Positions 6,511 to 14,765 are shown, numbered from the stretch's first letter. The stretch is DNA of 31,899 nt from Candidatus Woesearchaeota archaeon (GCA_019323195.1 JAHWHQ010000045.1:1-31899), one strand, 5' to 3'. Notes: generated by a model not told the origin, from the sequence alone. Numbers and translations are program-made.

Positions 6511-6912
6511 ATGATCTTAGACGCAAAAGATATGATCCTTGGAAGATTGGCCAGCTATGCTGCCAAAAAAGCATTATTAGGTGAAAGCATAGACATAATC
6601 AACTGCGAGGATGCAGTTGTAAGCGGCAACAAGAAAAGCACTCTCATGGCCTACAAGGAACGCATGCAGAGAGGCTCAAGGACAAGGGGGCCATTCAACA
6701 GGAGAAAGCCCGGCATGTTCGTCAAAAGGGTTATTAGGGGCATGTTGCCTTACAAAAAGGAAATAGGTAAAAAGGCGCTGAAAAGGATAAGATGCCATAC
6801 AGGAACCCCTGACAAGCTCAAAGACAAAAAACCAGAGCAGTTGGACAAAATGACCATCTCAAAACTAACTGTTGTCAAATATGCTAAAGTCAAAGAGATT
6901 TGTAGAATATAA
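6511..6912 (+). CDS. rpl13: Ribosomal protein L13 (uL13)
   Basis: A 133-residue L13, an early-assembling large-subunit protein. It starts MILDAKDMILGRLASYAAKKALLG and contains RTRGPFNRRKPGMFVKRVIRGMLPYKKEIGKKALKRI, the conserved core of archaeal L13. Length is slightly short for the family but the frame is intact. It lies 68 bases after rpl18e and 15 bases before rps9. AAAGAGGAAAA upstream of the ATG gives a weak ribosome-binding site. Confidence 0.97.
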   Translation: MILDAKDMILGRLASYAAKKALLGESIDIINCEDAVVSGNKKSTLMAYKERMQRGSRTRGPFNRRKPGMFVKRVIRGMLPYKKEIGKKALKRIRCHTGTPDKLKDKKPEQLDKMTISKLTVVKYAKVKEICRI

Positions 6913-6927
6913 AGAGTTCGGTTCAAG

Positions 6928-7329
6928 ATGAAAACAATGATAAAATCCGGAAAAAGAAAAAGGGCGATTGCAAAAGCAGCCCTCAAGCAGGGGAATGGAA
7001 GAATCAGGATCAACAAGATACCCCTTGACCTTTATGAGCCAAAGATGTACAGGCTGAAGCTTCGTGAGCCTGTAATTCTGGCAGGCGACATAATAAACAA
7101 TGTTGATATAGAAGTCAAGGCAGCCGGCGGAGGGATAGCCTCCCAGGCAGAAGCCTCCAGGCTTGCCATTGCCCGTGCCTTGGTGGAATACACAAAAAGC
7201 GAAAGGCTTAAGGAGAAATTCCTTAAGTATGACAGGCAGCTCCTGGTTGCCGATGTAAGGAGAAAAGAGCCGTCAAAGCCCAACAGGAGGGGCCAGGCAA
7301 GAAGCAAGAAACAGAAGAGCTACAGGTAA
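6928..7329 (+). CDS. rps9: Ribosomal protein S9 (uS9)
   Basis: A 133-residue S9, whose C-terminal tail reaches the P-site tRNA. Visible motifs are SGKRKRAIAKAALKQGNGRIRIN near the start, AAGGGIASQAEASRLAIARALVEY in the middle and the basic tail KPNRRGQARSKKQKSYR. The ATG preceded by GGTTCAAG gives a standard 133-codon frame, and the gene is 13 bases from rpoN. Confidence 0.97.
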   Translation: MKTMIKSGKRKRAIAKAALKQGNGRIRINKIPLDLYEPKMYRLKLREPVILAGDIINNVDIEVKAAGGGIASQAEASRLAIARALVEYTKSERLKEKFLKYDRQLLVADVRRKEPSKPNRRGQARSKKQKSYR

Positions 7330-7342
7330 AAGGTGATAGAAG

Positions 7343-7540
7343 ATGATCATACCAGTGCGTTGTTTTAGCTGCGGTAAGCCCGTAGGGCATCTGTGGGAAG
7401 ACTTTTGTGAAAGGGTCAGGAAAGGCGAAGACAGGAAAAAGGTAATGGACGATCTGGGCTTAGAGAGGTACTGCTGCAGGGCGCTGTTCCTAGGCCATGT
7501 AGACCTGATAGACATTGCCGCTCAGTTCAAAAAGGTTTAA
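7343..7540 (+). CDS. rpoN: RNA polymerase subunit N (Rpo10)
   Basis: A 65-residue zinc-binding subunit, orthologous to eukaryotic RPB10, which sits on the D/L assembly platform. It shows MIIPVRCFSCGKPVGHLWE with a CX2C pair, then RYCCRALFLGHVDLID with the adjacent cysteines, completing the zinc site. GGTGATAGAAG before the ATG is a plausible ribosome-binding site. It ends the ribosomal/polymerase operon; the next 78 bases are T-rich and contain no clear hairpin before the convergent vapC stop. Confidence 0.97.
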   Translation: MIIPVRCFSCGKPVGHLWEDFCERVRKGEDRKKVMDDLGLERYCCRALFLGHVDLIDIAAQFKKV

Positions 7541-7618
7541 CTTGCTTTTGGATTTATTTTTATCGTATTATTCCTTAGCAGCCTGTTTTAAGTGTTTTCC
7601 AGAGCTATCTAGCCCCCT

Positions 7619-8020
7619 CTAATACGTCTCTACACCCAACCCCTTTATCCTTGAGAAGTGATCTTTATTCCTTGTCACTATTACTGTTACCCCATTTGCC
7701 AGGGAAATCCCTGCACTGATGCAATCATGCGGGTCAATTGTCAGCCCTTTTCGGGTTAGCTCCCCTGCTATCCCTGCTGACCTAACTGTTGCCTCCCCCC
7801 TAAGCGGAAGTATCCTTAACCTGTCAAAGAGCTTTTTTGCATTTTCAAGTTCTTTTTCGCTGTTAATTGCTTTATCCCTGAATATTCCATAAAGAACCTC
7901 AAAAATATTTATCTCTGTCGTAAAAACCTCAAGATCATTATCTAACTCCATAGACTTTTTAACCGCTTCTCTACGCCCCTTAAGCAGATCAATTAAAAAG
8001 GTAGTATCTAAACATCTCAT
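7619..8020 (-). CDS. vapC: VapC-type PIN-domain ribonuclease toxin
   Basis: A 133-residue PIN domain, the toxin half of VapBC modules, expected to cleave RNA with bound Mg2+/Mn2+. The acidic residues are in place: Asp5 in RCLDTTFLID, Glu41 in INIFEVLYG, Asp99 in IDPHDCISAG, and Asp120 after TRNKD in the C-terminal motif. It is the second gene of the unit, 2 bases after the antitoxin stop. The strong VapC pattern and complete active site suggest it is functional. Confidence 0.92.
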   Translation of the reverse strand: MRCLDTTFLIDLLKGRREAVKKSMELDNDLEVFTTEINIFEVLYGIFRDKAINSEKELENAKKLFDRLRILPLRGEATVRSAGIAGELTRKGLTIDPHDCISAGISLANGVTVIVTRNKDHFSRIKGLGVETY

Positions 8021-8022
8021 TT

Positions 8023-8259
8023 TCAGGCCAACTTCTGATTCATAGACTCCAAAGCATTCTTTCTTAAGCTCTTGATTGATTTCTTCATATCCTCAACCTG
8101 TTTATCGCTTAAATGGCTCCAGAGTCCTGCACATTCGCTTATCTTTCCTTTTTTAGTAAACTCCCTTCTAAAGAGATCACTAAAGCTTTCATCATTCCTT
8201 TTGTGTCTAACCACAAGATCATATACCTCATCCATAATGCTTATTGTTTTGGTTCCCAT
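8023..8259 (-). CDS. vapB: VapB-type antitoxin
   Basis: A 78-residue antitoxin that starts MGTKTISIMDEVYDLVVRHKRNDESFSDLF, a ribbon-helix-helix-like DNA-binding half, followed by a helical, charged toxin-binding tail (LSDKQVEDMKKSIKSLRKNALESMNQKL). The open frame extends upstream to 8367, but that part runs into a mobile element and past the TATA box at 8284-8291. The promoter predicts a start near 8262, so the ATG at 8259 is preferred. An 8-bp inverted repeat at 8266-8283 lies between TATA box and start codon, a good autorepression site. Confidence 0.82.
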   Translation of the reverse strand: MGTKTISIMDEVYDLVVRHKRNDESFSDLFRREFTKKGKISECAGLWSHLSDKQVEDMKKSIKSLRKNALESMNQKLA

Positions 8260-8265
8260 GTATGT

Positions 8266-8297
8266 ATGTGTACACGTACACATATTTAAATCTTTCT
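8266..8297 (-). promoter_or_regulatory. vapBC promoter and operator
   Basis: The TATA box is at 8284-8291 with a BRE-like GAAAGA beyond it. Immediately downstream, toward vapB, is a perfect inverted repeat ATGTGTAC-AC-GTACACAT (8266-8283). This places a dyad between TATA box and transcription start, where a VapB dimer could block transcription. The 165-bp mobile element begins about 15 bases upstream of the TATA box. Confidence 0.65.
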
Positions 8298-8305
8298 TTT
8301 CCAAC

Positions 8306-8470
8306 GGCTGTGTTGAAAATCTCGCTACGCTTCGGGTTAGCAGCTTCAAAATCCTTAATGTTGACATTAATAGCTGACATCCCCCGACGGGGGCAACCCC
8401 CTTGTCATCTTTAAGTTTTCTTTAATAGGATTTTGACCTAAGGCTGCTAACCTACATTTTCAACACAGCG
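8306..8470. mobile_element. 165-bp MITE-like element, copy 1
   Basis: The ends are inverted repeats (GCTGTGTTGAAAAT at 8307-8320, ATTTTCAACACAGC at 8456-8469). Inner nested palindromes pair GGTTAGCAGC with GCTGCTAACC, and a central GCTGAC-CCCCCGACGGGGG-type hairpin follows. A 9-bp direct repeat TTTTCCAAC flanks it (8297-8305 and 8471-8479), a likely target duplication. It has no coding capacity and should depend on a transposase elsewhere. It sits between the divergent vapBC and leuS promoters. A second copy is at 19753-19917. Confidence 0.85.
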
Positions 8471-8486
8471 TTTTCCAACCACAAAG

Positions 8487-8495
8487 AATTTAAAC
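8487..8495 (+). promoter_or_regulatory. leuS TATA box
   Basis: AATTTAAAC lies about 26 bases before the ATG at 8518, so the mRNA should be leaderless. The TATA box begins 17 bases after the MITE end, the same spacing seen between the second MITE copy and the next TATA box. Confidence 0.55.
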
Positions 8496-8517
8496 CAATT
8501 CTGATTTTTGCCCTTAT

Positions 8518-11175
8518 ATGGCAGATTTCAACAGGATAGCAAAAAAATGGCAGGACAGGTGGGAAAAGTCCAAAATCTTCGAGGTATCTGAAGATCCCAA
8601 GAAAAAGAAGTTCTACTGCCTTGAGATGCTTCCCTATCCATCCGGCTCAGGACTGCACATGGGCCATGCCCGCAATTATACAATAGGCGACGCCCTTACA
8701 AGATATAAGCGTATGGAAGGCTTTAATGTTCTTTACCCCATGGGTTATGATTCTTTCGGCCTTCCGGCGGAAAACGCCGCGATTAAGGCAAAAAAACACC
8801 CCAAGGAATTCACAGAGGCTGCTATAAAGACATTCATAAAGCAGCAGAAAGGCCTTGGGCTAAGCTATGACTGGACACGCATGATAGAGACCCACAAGCC
8901 TGATTATTACCACTGGGACCAATGGATCTTTCTCAAACTCTACGAAAAAGGCCTTGTCTACAAGAAGAAGTCTTCTGTAAACTGGTGCCCTAAGTGCAAC
9001 ACAGTGCTTGCAAACGAGCAGGTCCATAACGGCAGATGCTGGCGCCACGAATCTACATCTGTAGAGGTAAAAGACCTTGAACAGTGGTTCTTCAGGATAA
9101 CAGATTATGCAGAAGAGCTCCTAAACGATATAAACAAGCTAAAAGACTGGTCAGAAGACGTCAAGCTGATGCAGAAAAACTGGATAGGAAAAAGCAGAGG
9201 TGCCAACATAATCTTCCCTATAGAGGGCTCAGGCAAGAAGCTGACAGTATTCACCACAAGGCCAGATACGTTCTTCGGCATCACCTTCCTTGTATACGCC
9301 CCTGAGCATCCTGATGTCATGGAGCTGGTAAAAGGCACAGGGTATGAGGAAAAAGTAAAGAAATTCATAAAAAAAATAGTCCATGAAGACCGCTTCCAGA
9401 GGACAGCAGAGGACAAGGAAAAAGAAGGCATGTTCCTAGGAAAATATGCCATAAACCCCATAACAAACGAAAAAATCCCGATATATATAGCCAACTTCGT
9501 ATTATACGAGTATGGTACAGGTGCGATAATAGCAGTCCCTGCCCATGACGAGAGGGATTTCCAGTTTGCAAAAAAATACAATATCCCGATAAAGGTTGTG
9601 ATTAACCCTCCTGATTATGACCTAAACCCTGAGAAGATGTCAAGATCCTACATGGGAGACGGCATCATGGTCAATTCCGGCGAATTCGACGGATCCAACA
9701 ACAGGGATTCAATACCAGAGATAATAAGGTTCTTTGAAAAGAACAGGTGCGGCGGCGCGACAGTGCAGTACAAGCTAAGGGACTGGCTGATAAGCAGGCA
9801 GCGCTTCTGGGGCTGCCCTATCCCGGTAATATACTGCGAAAAATGCGGCATTGTCCCTGTCCCTGAAAAAGACCTTCCTGTAAAGCTTCCTGAAAGCTTC
9901 AGGTTCACAGCAGGAAAAGGAAACCCGCTGGAGCACTGCAGGGAATTCACAGAGACAAGATGCCCTAAATGCAAGGGAAAAGCCAGAAGGGAAACAGACA
10001 CCATGGACACCTTCGTTGACTCAAGCTGGTATTTCCTAAGGTACTGCGACCCTAAGAACAAGAAGCTTCCTTTTGACCCTAAAAAGGCAGGCTACTGGAT
10101 GCCCATCGACACCTACATCGGAGGCAAGGAGCATGCCACCATGCACCTTATCTATTTCAGGTTCTTCACAAAATTCCTCAGAGACATAAAGCTCCTGAAG
10201 GTCAGCGAGCCTGCCCCGAGATTATTCAACCAGGGTATGCTGCACAAGAACGGGATTGTGATGAGCAAGAGCAAGGGAAATGTTGTAGTCCCTGAAGAGA
10301 TTGCAGAAAGATACGGCATAGACACGGCAAGGCTGTTCCTTCTTTTCGTAGCCTCTCCTGACAAGGACATGGAATGGAGCGATGAGGGTATTGAAGGCTC
10401 TTTCAGGTTCCTGAAAAAGCTATACCATCTCATATCAGAGAAGAAAAAGGCTGATAAGGCAGGCAAAAAAGAGGAAAGCAAGCTCAACAGCACAATCAAG
10501 GAAGTGACATCGCACATCGAATCCATGTCCCTTAACAAGGCCATCATATCCCTGATGCAGTTCACCAACTGGTTCTCAGGCCGGGAATCCATATCAGAAG
10601 AATCTGCTAAAAAACTGGTCCTTCTGATGAGCCCTTTCACCCCGCACATCTGTGAAGAGCTGTGGGAAAAATTAGGAAATAAGGGATTCTGCTCCCTGGA
10701 GAAATGGCCGTCTTATGATGAAAAAAAGATAGATGTAAAGGTAGATGCAGCAGAAGAAGCGATACATAAAGTGATGTCAGACATAACAAATCTTCTTAAA
10801 CTGACAAAGATACAAAATCCAAAGAAAATAACCCTGATAATATCTCCGGAATGGAAATACAGGTTCATGAAGATATTCAAAAAAGAAACAGAGAAGACAA
10901 GAGATGTTAAAACCATAATCTCAGCATGCATGAAGGATGACCTTAAGAGATACGGCAAGGACATCTCTAAGCTTATCCCTTCCCTGCTAAAGAACGCCTC
11001 TAAGGTTCCACAAGTCATATTAACCCAGGAGACAGAATTAAAGAACATGGAAGAATCCAAAGGCATAATCTCAAAAGAATTCGGATGTACTATTGAGATT
11101 GAAAAGGCAGAGCAAAGCAAGAAGGAAAAAGCAGGGAACGCCTCTCCCTCAAAGCCTGCTATAGTGATTGAGTAA
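8518..11175 (+). CDS. leuS: Leucyl-tRNA synthetase, bacterial type
   Basis: An 885-residue class I synthetase that charges tRNA-Leu. The catalytic motifs are HMGH at residues 47-50 (PYPSGSGLHMGHARNY) and VMSKSKGN with the KMSKS loop at about 581-585. The editing domain CP1 is present (TTRPDTFFGITF and YGTGAIIAVPAHDERDF, with the catalytic Asp), so mischarged tRNA can be hydrolysed. Zinc-type cysteine clusters occur at NWCPKCN and RCPKCKG. The whole layout and phrases such as QWFFRITDYAEELL and MGYDSFGLPAENAAI are those of bacterial LeuRS rather than the longer archaeal/eukaryotic form, suggesting transfer from bacteria or an ancestral DPANN replacement. The gene has its own leaderless promoter. 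Confidence 0.96.
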   Translation: MADFNRIAKKWQDRWEKSKIFEVSEDPKKKKFYCLEMLPYPSGSGLHMGHARNYTIGDALTRYKRMEGFNVLYPMGYDSFGLPAENAAIKAKKHPKEFTEAAIKTFIKQQKGLGLSYDWTRMIETHKPDYYHWDQWIFLKLYEKGLVYKKKSSVNWCPKCNTVLANEQVHNGRCWRHESTSVEVKDLEQWFFRITDYAEELLNDINKLKDWSEDVKLMQKNWIGKSRGANIIFPIEGSGKKLTVFTTRPDTFFGITFLVYAPEHPDVMELVKGTGYEEKVKKFIKKIVHEDRFQRTAEDKEKEGMFLGKYAINPITNEKIPIYIANFVLYEYGTGAIIAVPAHDERDFQFAKKYNIPIKVVINPPDYDLNPEKMSRSYMGDGIMVNSGEFDGSNNRDSIPEIIRFFEKNRCGGATVQYKLRDWLISRQRFWGCPIPVIYCEKCGIVPVPEKDLPVKLPESFRFTAGKGNPLEHCREFTETRCPKCKGKARRETDTMDTFVDSSWYFLRYCDPKNKKLPFDPKKAGYWMPIDTYIGGKEHATMHLIYFRFFTKFLRDIKLLKVSEPAPRLFNQGMLHKNGIVMSKSKGNVVVPEEIAERYGIDTARLFLLFVASPDKDMEWSDEGIEGSFRFLKKLYHLISEKKKADKAGKKEESKLNSTIKEVTSHIESMSLNKAIISLMQFTNWFSGRESISEESAKKLVLLMSPFTPHICEELWEKLGNKGFCSLEKWPSYDEKKIDVKVDAAEEAIHKVMSDITNLLKLTKIQNPKKITLIISPEWKYRFMKIFKKETEKTRDVKTIISACMKDDLKRYGKDISKLIPSLLKNASKVPQVILTQETELKNMEESKGIISKEFGCTIEIEKAEQSKKEKAGNASPSKPAIVIE

Positions 11176-11196
11176 AGCGGCTTAAATATAAGAGAA

Positions 11197-12717
11197 TTAT
11201 AGCCTTATGTTAAGTGAACCTAAGTTTCGCTTCATAATTTTCTTGTAATTTTCATAAGTTCTGTCAAAAACAAGAGGTTCCCTCATAACTTGATCATGCA
11301 ATTGATCTATTCCTGGCATACCTTGACTTTTATATACATCATGTATCTCTATAATTGCTTCAACAACTCTATAAGCATGTTCAATAAGCGAGTAATTTCC
11401 AGGTGTTAAGCGATTTATTCCAAACTTCTGCTTTTGAGTTCCGCTCCAACGATTATATCTCTCTATATATTTCTGTAGTTCATCCATAAACCCAAAATAA
11501 AAAGCTATTATCTCTGCTGTGCATAAGCAGCCATTCCTGTCCATTATCCTATATTTGTGTGCCAGTATTTCATGAACCTTATCATGGGTGATCATCCTGT
11601 CCGCTTCTTTTCCCAAGCACCATGATATTGCTGTAGAACCACTATATTCTTTTTCTCCATCATTATTAAATTTCCCATTCATCAGGTTCACGTATTCAAG
11701 GTCTTTTATCCCATTAAATATAATCTTACACACTGCCTGTTTTTGCCGGTGCGCATTCTCAAATCCTATCTGTCCAGCAATAAATGAGTAGACAAGGCCC
11801 ATCATGACCAGGCCGTGAAAGTTATCTGTTCCTGTTGCAAACTTTTTAACCCCTTTAGCAAGCGCTATATTACCCATCATTGCGCTTTCCACTGACCCGC
11901 CAAAACCGCTGAATTTATATGGAGGAAATATTTCATTATTGTCAATGTTTTCTGAATTAATGAATGTTATTCCTGAGTGTGTAAAGGCCCCTGCTTTATG
12001 GCCCCCGTTTACATAAGCAAGTAAGTTATTATATCTGCTTAAATACTGAGGCGGCATATCTTGTATTCCATCTGCAATTATCCATCCTTGCTTCCTAACC
12101 ACTTCTGAAACATCTCCTATACTATATCCTTGTCCTGTACCATTTGCAACTACTGGAAGCAGAAGAGATACCCTTTTTCTTTCTTTCTTTGCAGAACCCA
12201 CCACCCTTTCTAACCTTTCCATATTAAATGAAAGGTCCTCTGGCTTCAATTCCCACCTTACAAAATCCGATGTATTTAATCCTCTAAATCCATCCAGCTC
12301 ATTTTGCAGGATTGGAGGGTTCATTGCGCTATTATGGACTGTCTGGGGAATTACAAGAATAGAGTTATCATAACTCAAATGCGTGAATATTGCATCAAGA
12401 CCTGGTGAACTTCCATGAGGAGAGATTTCATAAAAATCCTCAGAATTATATAGTCCTTTAAAAAGAGCAAAGACATCATGAATTATTTGGTCAGTGTTTT
12501 TTGATATTGGGTCAGAGCCATGATTGCTGGTAAGAGGATTATTTGCTATAAATTCATAGAACTGTCTCATCGGGGTTTTTGCTATTGGATGGTTAGCCCC
12601 TGCAGTCATATGGATAATGCCGTCTTCAAGCACATGTGCATACTCTTTTTTTACAACAGCTTCTATCTCTTTATCATATGGTTTTCCTATTTTTAAATTG
12701 GGGTTTGATTCCTGCAT
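11197..12717 (-). CDS. PLP-dependent class V aminotransferase/cysteine desulfurase-like protein
   Basis: A 506-residue fold-type I PLP enzyme. The PLP pocket is visible: Asp216 and Gln219 in IIADGIQDMP, and His240-Lys241 in VNGGHKAGAFTHSG, with Lys241 as Schiff-base lysine. This D-x-x-Q...HK layout is that of class V enzymes (cysteine desulfurases, selenocysteine lyases, SepCysS, kynureninase), but the sequence is longer than those (about 380-420 residues) and I cannot place it more closely. No cysteine-bearing loop like SGSACSS of IscS is evident, so desulfurase activity is doubtful. It converges with leuS (stops 21 bases apart). A TATA-like element around 12744-12755 suggests a near-leaderless mRNA. 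Reaction unknown. Confidence 0.72.
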   Translation of the reverse strand: MQESNPNLKIGKPYDKEIEAVVKKEYAHVLEDGIIHMTAGANHPIAKTPMRQFYEFIANNPLTSNHGSDPISKNTDQIIHDVFALFKGLYNSEDFYEISPHGSSPGLDAIFTHLSYDNSILVIPQTVHNSAMNPPILQNELDGFRGLNTSDFVRWELKPEDLSFNMERLERVVGSAKKERKRVSLLLPVVANGTGQGYSIGDVSEVVRKQGWIIADGIQDMPPQYLSRYNNLLAYVNGGHKAGAFTHSGITFINSENIDNNEIFPPYKFSGFGGSVESAMMGNIALAKGVKKFATGTDNFHGLVMMGLVYSFIAGQIGFENAHRQKQAVCKIIFNGIKDLEYVNLMNGKFNNDGEKEYSGSTAISWCLGKEADRMITHDKVHEILAHKYRIMDRNGCLCTAEIIAFYFGFMDELQKYIERYNRWSGTQKQKFGINRLTPGNYSLIEHAYRVVEAIIEIHDVYKSQGMPGIDQLHDQVMREPLVFDRTYENYKKIMKRNLGSLNIRL

Positions 12718-12773
12718 TCTACCCTTAAAGTTGGCTATTCAGTTATAAATATATCTGAAAACAGGTGGATTTC

Positions 12774-12830
12774 ATGGATTTCTATCCGCCCTACCCGTCC
12801 GGCCCAGGGCTTCATATGGGCAATGCCTGA
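12774..12830 (+). pseudogene. Short relic of a LeuRS-like N-terminus
   Basis: An 18-codon frame reads MDFYPPYPSGPGLHMGNA and stops. It matches the HIGH region of class I synthetases, most closely the bacterial LeuRS form (PYPSGSGLHMGHA in the intact gene of this window), with the last histidine of HIGH changed to asparagine. The rest is missing. It is probably a fragment of a second synthetase gene, left by deletion or transfer, but the match is only about 15 residues. Confidence 0.5.
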
Positions 12831-12845
12831 AAGGCAAAAAGGAAA

Positions 12846-12869
12846 GGTATGAAACCAATTTTGAGCAAT
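12846..12869. repeat. 24-bp dispersed repeat, copy B
   Basis: This is the partner of 5867-5890, with one base different. It follows the LeuRS-like relic and a GCCT-GAA-AGGC hairpin, and ends at the stop codon of the minus-strand phosphatase-like gene. Confidence 0.6.
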
Positions 12870-13411
12870 CACTTAAAAAAAGGGATGACATAATCGCATA
12901 TAAAGAACCTGACCATATTTTTATTTGATTGTAATTCGGCAGCTGCATCAAAGCCTTCCTCATACATCCTTCTTACGCAGTACTTAATACGATTTTTTGC
13001 CGCCCTCAAAGCCCTGTTCCCCCTCTTATACGGGTCAGCGACAGGCCAGTACTCAACCCTTTCTTTTTCTAATTTTGATAAGCCTTGTCCTGAAAATCCT
13101 AATCGTTGTGACAAATAATCAATCAGTTTCTCCTGAGGGCACATCACAACAACCCTTTTTGCATTATTAACCATATCAAAAGTTAACACATCTGCTTTCA
13201 GGTTATAGAGTTGAATCCCTTTTTCTTTTATTCCTTTCTCTTTTTCCATCAGTACAATAACATTTTTAGGGATTTTCTCTCCCTGGGTGGCGCAAATCCC
13301 GGCACTTTGCACAGTTTTGTCATCATACATAAATCTATGGAAACCCTCTGCCATCTGGCTTCTTGCCGCATTTCCCTCGCACACAAATAATGCATCAATA
13401 GTCCCGTCCAT
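12869..13411 (-). CDS. Low-molecular-weight phosphotyrosine phosphatase/arsenate reductase-like protein
   Basis: A 180-residue protein of the LMW-PTP fold. The phosphate-binding loop with CX5R is VCEGNAARSQMAEGF at the N-terminus, and the general-acid motif is the DP of WPVADPYKRGN near the end. Both phosphotyrosine phosphatases and thioredoxin-type arsenate reductases share this pattern. No second cysteine pair of the ArsC type stands out, so phosphatase is a fair guess. The frame is open to a TTG at 13465, but the ATG at 13411 puts the P-loop close to the N-terminus as in the family. It is the last gene of a run with dph2', eamA and the Nudix hydrolase. Confidence 0.8.
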   Translation of the reverse strand: MDGTIDALFVCEGNAARSQMAEGFHRFMYDDKTVQSAGICATQGEKIPKNVIVLMEKEKGIKEKGIQLYNLKADVLTFDMVNNAKRVVVMCPQEKLIDYLSQRLGFSGQGLSKLEKERVEYWPVADPYKRGNRALRAAKNRIKYCVRRMYEEGFDAAAELQSNKNMVRFFICDYVIPFFK

Positions 13412-13473
13412 TTTACTATCAGGACTCAAAAAGCCTATATCAATCTTTTGGTTAAAAGAACACAAAACAGGAC

Positions 13474-13872
13474 TCAGATCAGGCCCAGGCTTTCCAGGTC
13501 CTTCCTGAGCGCTGGAACAAAAGGGTAATCATTCAACTCCTCTAAAGAGACCCACCTGAAATCAACATTCTCATTGCAAAGCTTGACATCATCGCTTTCT
13601 GCCTCGCACAGGTAGACAGCAACAACCCATCTCTTTCCATATTTCCTGTCTATGACCTGCACTATCTCGCCTGTCCTGACTATCCTCGCCTTCAGTCCTG
13701 TCTCCTCCCTTATCTCCCTTAAGGAAGCCTCTTCAGCAGCCTCGAACTCCCTTATAAAGCCCGAGCAGAAGCTCCATTTATCGGGGTGATGCCTGTCATC
13801 CGGCGCCCTTTTCAATATCAGGAATCTTCCTTTATGCCTTATGACCGATGTCACAGAAAAGTGGGTTTTCAT
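13474..13872 (-). CDS. Nudix hydrolase
   Basis: A 132-residue Nudix protein with a complete box GX5EX7REUXEEXGU, read as GFIREFE then AAEEASL then REIREETGL. Family members hydrolyse nucleoside diphosphates linked to another moiety, often as housecleaning or in NAD, RNA-cap or ADP-sugar metabolism; the substrate cannot be named from sequence. The N-terminal HFSVTSVIRHKGRFLILKRAPDD is the usual first strand pair. Its start overlaps the transporter stop by ATGA, so the two are coupled. Confidence 0.92.
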   Translation of the reverse strand: MKTHFSVTSVIRHKGRFLILKRAPDDRHHPDKWSFCSGFIREFEAAEEASLREIREETGLKARIVRTGEIVQVIDRKYGKRWVVAVYLCEAESDDVKLCNENVDFRWVSLEELNDYPFVPALRKDLESLGLI

Positions 13873-14765
13873 TTTACTGCAATTAAAAATAATCCTCCTA
13901 ACATTAATACAATCGAAATCATTTTTATAGCTATTGTTTTTAAATTTAATTCCTCTTTTATAATCTTAGGAAAATATAAAGAAAGTATTACTGTAAAAAT
14001 CATAACAAATATGGTCTCAAAACCATGCATCACCTTAACCAACGATACCGGCCCTCTTTGTATTGCTAAATAAGCAAAAAAGACTCCTGTCATGCCCATC
14101 ATTTCAGCACCGTATACTAATGCTGTCTGTTTTAGATTTAAGTCAGTAATGACCTTCTTAGTATGTTTCCTTGCTTTAGGTGATATTAGTAATATAATCA
14201 AGATTGAAGCGAGATACCCTGCTTCCCTGTAAAACATCATTGTCGTAAGGTTAACCTTAGAGATATACTTAAGAATAACATCCTGGACAGAAAAAAAGAA
14301 AGAAGACAACAAAACCAATAAAGCGCCAAATGTCAACTTTATTTTATGCTCTATCCTTTTGAATAACATCAAAGTAGAGCCGATGAATATTAAGGCAAAT
14401 GCAATGTATTGGTGAATAGTTAAGACCTCTTTCAAAAAGATTGTTGATAAGACCAACACAAATAAAGGTCCTACACCAAAAAGTATAAAGACTTTAGATA
14501 TTTCCTCTTTATGAATGGCTTCCAGATAAAGGTAATAACCTATTGTTATCGCAACTCCAGTCAATAAGGCAAAAAATGCCTCCTTGGCTGGCAGCAAAGT
14601 AAACGGCTCAAATAATAACAGGATTGCTGCAAAAAATGATGCAGGCGCTATGAATATAAGATATCCTAAAGAACTTTCAATATAGCTGACCCTGCAAAAC
14701 TTATTTATTATGCCAGCTATAGACCATATCACTGTAGCAGTCAAAACAAGAATTATCCAGTTCAT
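13869..14765 (-). CDS. EamA/DMT-family transporter, about 10 transmembrane segments
   Basis: A 298-residue membrane protein made of two repeated halves of about five helices each, as in the drug/metabolite transporter superfamily. It starts MNWIILVLTATVIWSIAGIINKF and shows the helix-turn pattern of EamA in both halves, for example VGPLFVLVLSTIFLKEVLTIHQYIAFALIFIG and VMHGFETIFVMIFTVILSLYF. Substrates in this family range from amino acids to nucleotide sugars; none can be assigned. It overlaps the truncated Dph2 gene upstream and the Nudix gene downstream, in each case by four bases. Confidence 0.9.
   Translation of the reverse strand: MNWIILVLTATVIWSIAGIINKFCRVSYIESSLGYLIFIAPASFFAAILLLFEPFTLLPAKEAFFALLTGVAITIGYYLYLEAIHKEEISKVFILFGVGPLFVLVLSTIFLKEVLTIHQYIAFALIFIGSTLMLFKRIEHKIKLTFGALLVLLSSFFFSVQDVILKYISKVNLTTMMFYREAGYLASILIILLISPKARKHTKKVITDLNLKQTALVYGAEMMGMTGVFFAYLAIQRGPVSLVKVMHGFETIFVMIFTVILSLYFPKIIKEELNLKTIAIKMISIVLMLGGLFLIAVK

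Noticed and set aside
8260..8367. N-terminal extension of the VapB frame up to 8367
   Set aside because: It runs through the TATA box and into the mobile element; the promoter position requires a start near 8259.
9084..9305. Plus-strand frame inside leuS
   Set aside because: Shadow of leuS; arginine/lysine-rich composition typical of an out-of-frame reading.
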